Shown here: piece after piece, positions 6,229 through 8,137 of the stretch | Layout: every line of letters starts with the position of its first letter | How positions within the stretch are numbered: the stretch's first letter is position 1 | From: an uncultured Oscillospiraceae bacterium | GTDB lineage: Bacteria > Bacillota > Clostridia > Oscillospirales > Acutalibacteraceae | NCBI GenBank assembly: GCA_910588935.1 | Contig: CAJUSM010000083.1 | Location: 1-8,137, forward strand | Direction: 5' to 3' | DNA length: 8,137 nucleotides | The notes under the pieces: generated by a model | What the model saw: only the letters and a program-made list of their open reading frames with translations | What the model was told of the DNA's origin: nothing | Database searches by the model: none | Translations under genes and position numbers: made by a program

Positions 6229-7041
6229 TCATTTCCGGGCAATTCCCAGGAAATGAGGGCTAACCCCCATCAAAGAAGGTTCTCCCTCTGTGGTTCGTAT
6301 AATTTCCAATAATCTTTCCCTAGCAGTAGGATCAGCCCATTTTTCCTCCAGCATGGGCGTAAACCATACACAGCCCTCCACCGCCAAAAGTTTCTCCATT
6401 TGAAAAGAAGCCTCTTCCAGCTCTTTGGCCAACCCGCTTGGGGTATGGAAATAGGCTTGGGCTAAAAACTTTGGGTACTCCTTTGGGCGATGATGCTCAC
6501 CCGTGGCCATCTCCCCTCGTATCATATTCATATATACGGGATCATCCAAACAGGAATTTTCCGCCCGATATGTAGATACTGCCCAAGTGGTAGAGCTAAA
6601 TTTTGATATACCAGCAGCAAACAAAAGGCCTCCGGGACGAAGAACGCGCCTGGCCTCTTTCAAAGCCTCCATGCGGTTTTCCTTGCTAAGCAAATGGTAG
6701 AGGGGGCCCATCAGGAGCAGGGCATCACAGCTCTCATTCCCTGCTGGAAGCTCCCGGGCATCTGCTACTATCGCCTGAAAAGAGGCGCTTTGGTGAGCAA
6801 GAGCGTGTTCCACCGCACTAGGAGCCAGCTCAAACATAGTCACATTCATACCCAATCCGGCAAGCCAATCGGCATAGCGGCCTACGCCGCCCCCCACGTC
6901 ATAAACGGTCATACCATAATTCAGATATCGGGAAAGGATTTCCTTTGTCCGGGCGAACTCCACAATGCCCAGGCCCCGATCCAGGCGGCCTATTTCCACG
7001 CCGGCCTGGTAAAAATTGTATACTTCCGAATTGCCGCTCAT
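6229..7041 (-). CDS. Class I SAM-dependent methyltransferase
   Basis: The 270-residue protein has a Rossmann-type methyltransferase fold. The SAM-binding motif I is VYDVGGGVGRYADWL (46-60). The acidic residue after it is Glu71 in MFELAPSAV. Motif ADARELP (93-99) is the adenine-contact region, CDALLLMGPLYHL (105-117) matches motif IV, and RRVLRPGGLLF (131-141) is the usual helix before strand 5. The N-terminal pattern E.GRLDRG...EFARTKEIL is typical of a Firmicutes family of unassigned small-molecule methyltransferases, so the substrate cannot be named. The start at 7041 has GGGAGG at 7047-7052. It lies 12 nt after the stop of a broken GNAT acetyltransferase gene and was probably co-transcribed with it. 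No separate promoter is obvious, so expression may depend on a promoter within or above the remnant. The gene is intact. Confidence 0.92.
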   Translation of the reverse strand: MSGNSEVYNFYQAGVEIGRLDRGLGIVEFARTKEILSRYLNYGMTVYDVGGGVGRYADWLAGLGMNVTMFELAPSAVEHALAHQSASFQAIVADARELPAGNESCDALLLMGPLYHLLSKENRMEALKEARRVLRPGGLLFAAGISKFSSTTWAVSTYRAENSCLDDPVYMNMIRGEMATGEHHRPKEYPKFLAQAYFHTPSGLAKELEEASFQMEKLLAVEGCVWFTPMLEEKWADPTARERLLEIIRTTEGEPSLMGVSPHFLGIARK

Positions 7042-7053
7042 AAAAACCTCCCA

Positions 7054-7349
7054 CTAAAAGAATGATACGATTTCTATTTTCACAACCAGAAAACCGTTTT
7101 CCTCATAAAGCCGCATGGCTTTCTTGTTCCAGTCAGCCACAATGCAGCACAGTTGAACAAATGCCCAGCCGCTGCATACAGGCCGGGGCAAAACGCAGCA
7201 GCTTCTGGCCATACCCTTTTCCCTGATATTTTCTGGCAACAATACGATCATCGATCTCGCTGCCATATGTGGCAACCGAGCCCCGTCAGCTCCCTAGCTA
7301 TCTCCAGGACGAAGATATCCCTTGCGGTGGATAGCAGAGCAATTCTGTC
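7054..7349 (-). pseudogene. GNAT N-acetyltransferase remnant with frameshifts
   Basis: Three reading-frame pieces join into about 98 residues of a GNAT acetyltransferase. The first ends in DIFVLEIARELTG. Dropping one base from the C4 run at 7281-7284 joins it to SVATYGSEIDDRIVARKYQG and KGYGQKLLRFA, where QGKGYG is the acetyl-CoA binding motif A. Dropping one base near 7138-7143 then gives LHVADWNKKAMRLYEENGF, the typical GNAT C-terminal N..A..LY...GF pattern, ending at the TAG at 7054. GNAT proteins of this type usually have about 145-150 residues; the N-terminal third is missing, because an in-frame stop precedes residue 1 here. The gene is therefore broken by at least two +1 shifts and a lost 5' end. 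It precedes the methyltransferase gene by 12 nt. Confidence 0.85.
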
Positions 7350-7686
7350 GGCTTAACAGTGGATAGGAGTCCGATGCAGCGCGCAGCGTATATTGGAAAA
7401 GCAATCATTGCAGACAGCACAATATGCCTAATAATTGGCATCTATAATAGCCAGTCCGGCGATACCTCACTTTCCCGGGCCACAATTTTGGGACTCCAGA
7501 TCAGGAATATTCCCATGAAATTTGCAATATCCATTGTTGTTGCCCCACAGTTAAAGTGCTGTTAATTGTTTGTAATCTGTGGACATAAAATACAGCCCAG
7601 CTTTCCGGCATACCGCATTTTCTATTCGCGTTCCATCCAAATCATAGACTGCAACACGTATATACCCGCCTCATAATTCTTGATAT
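7350..7686. other. Region without a recognisable gene
   Basis: I find no intact gene here. Minus-strand pieces include an open but startless frame at 7551-7670 containing IRVAVYDLDGTRIENAV, and short frames such as one starting MDIANFMGIF near 7535. None has a ribosome binding site or a clear family match. The plus-strand frame at 7359-7565 also lacks a binding site. It is probably degraded coding DNA, including the lost 5' part of the acetyltransferase gene. Confidence 0.4.
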
Positions 7687-7716
7687 AAAAAACAGCCCAT
7701 CCGACTGGATGGACTG
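7687..7716 (-). terminator. Second terminator downstream of 23S rRNA
   Basis: A 10 bp stem (arms 7693-7702 and 7707-7716, one G-U pair) with a 4-nt loop, followed by six T on the transcribed strand. It lies about 110 nt past the 23S 3' end, with no 5S gene between. Confidence 0.9.
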
Positions 7717-7741
7717 AATCATTCTAAACCTAATGGTGCGC

Positions 7742-7761
7742 AAAAAGCCTCAGCAAGAGGC
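7742..7761 (-). terminator. First terminator-like hairpin downstream of 23S rRNA
   Basis: A 5 bp GC-rich stem (GCCTC 7747-7751, GAGGC 7757-7761) with a 5-nt loop and five T on the transcribed strand, about 65 nt past the 23S 3' end. It is short and probably works with the stronger terminator that follows. Confidence 0.65.
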
Positions 7762-7825
7762 ATGAACCCTGAAAACTGAATAAAGGAAGAAACAGAAGGA
7801 ATCGAGTAAAGGGTGGGAACTTAAT

Positions 7826-8137
<312 letters not shown>

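Noticed and set aside
7359..7565. 68-codon plus-strand frame
   Set aside because: No ribosome binding site or family features; it lies in a degraded region beside the acetyltransferase remnant.

Overview
The window looks like chromosome from a Gram-positive Clostridia-type bacterium, most likely an Oscillospiraceae or Ruminococcaceae-like gut lineage. The basis is an rplM-rpsI pair with a Firmicutes-like S9 sequence, strong GGAGG ribosome binding sites, TTGACA/TATAAT-type promoters with TGn-extended -10 elements, U-tract terminators, and a DHHW-family-like envelope protein. The genus call is inference only.

Layout, left to right. Positions 1-320 are AT-rich non-coding DNA with nested direct repeats that resemble recombinase arm sites. 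They lie next to the 3' end of rpsI, a known integration target for mobile elements in Firmicutes. Positions 323-1313 hold the rplM-rpsI operon (minus strand) with a near-consensus promoter and a strong terminator. Positions 1479-2690 hold three tandem 5S rRNA genes (minus strand) about 480 bp apart, each with its own promoter, leader hairpin and terminator. Positions 2845-4864 hold a two-gene plus-strand operon: a small membrane protein with a Pro/Gln-rich tail, and a membrane-anchored DHHW/AlgX-like protein that has lost its catalytic Asp and His. Positions 4866-7350 are a minus-strand block with an XRE-type regulator broken by one frameshift, an intact SAM-dependent methyltransferase, and a GNAT acetyltransferase remnant with at least two frameshifts. 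From about 7826 to the right edge is the 3' end of a 23S rRNA gene (minus strand), followed by two terminators and no 5S gene.

The most notable theme is rRNA organisation. The 23S transcript appears to end without a 5S gene, while 5S is supplied by three self-contained, separately promoted units about 5.2 kb away. The 5S copies are identical except for one compensated base pair in helix I. The genes between 23S and the 5S array look accessory and partly decayed. No CRISPR array, tRNA gene or complete mobile element is visible.
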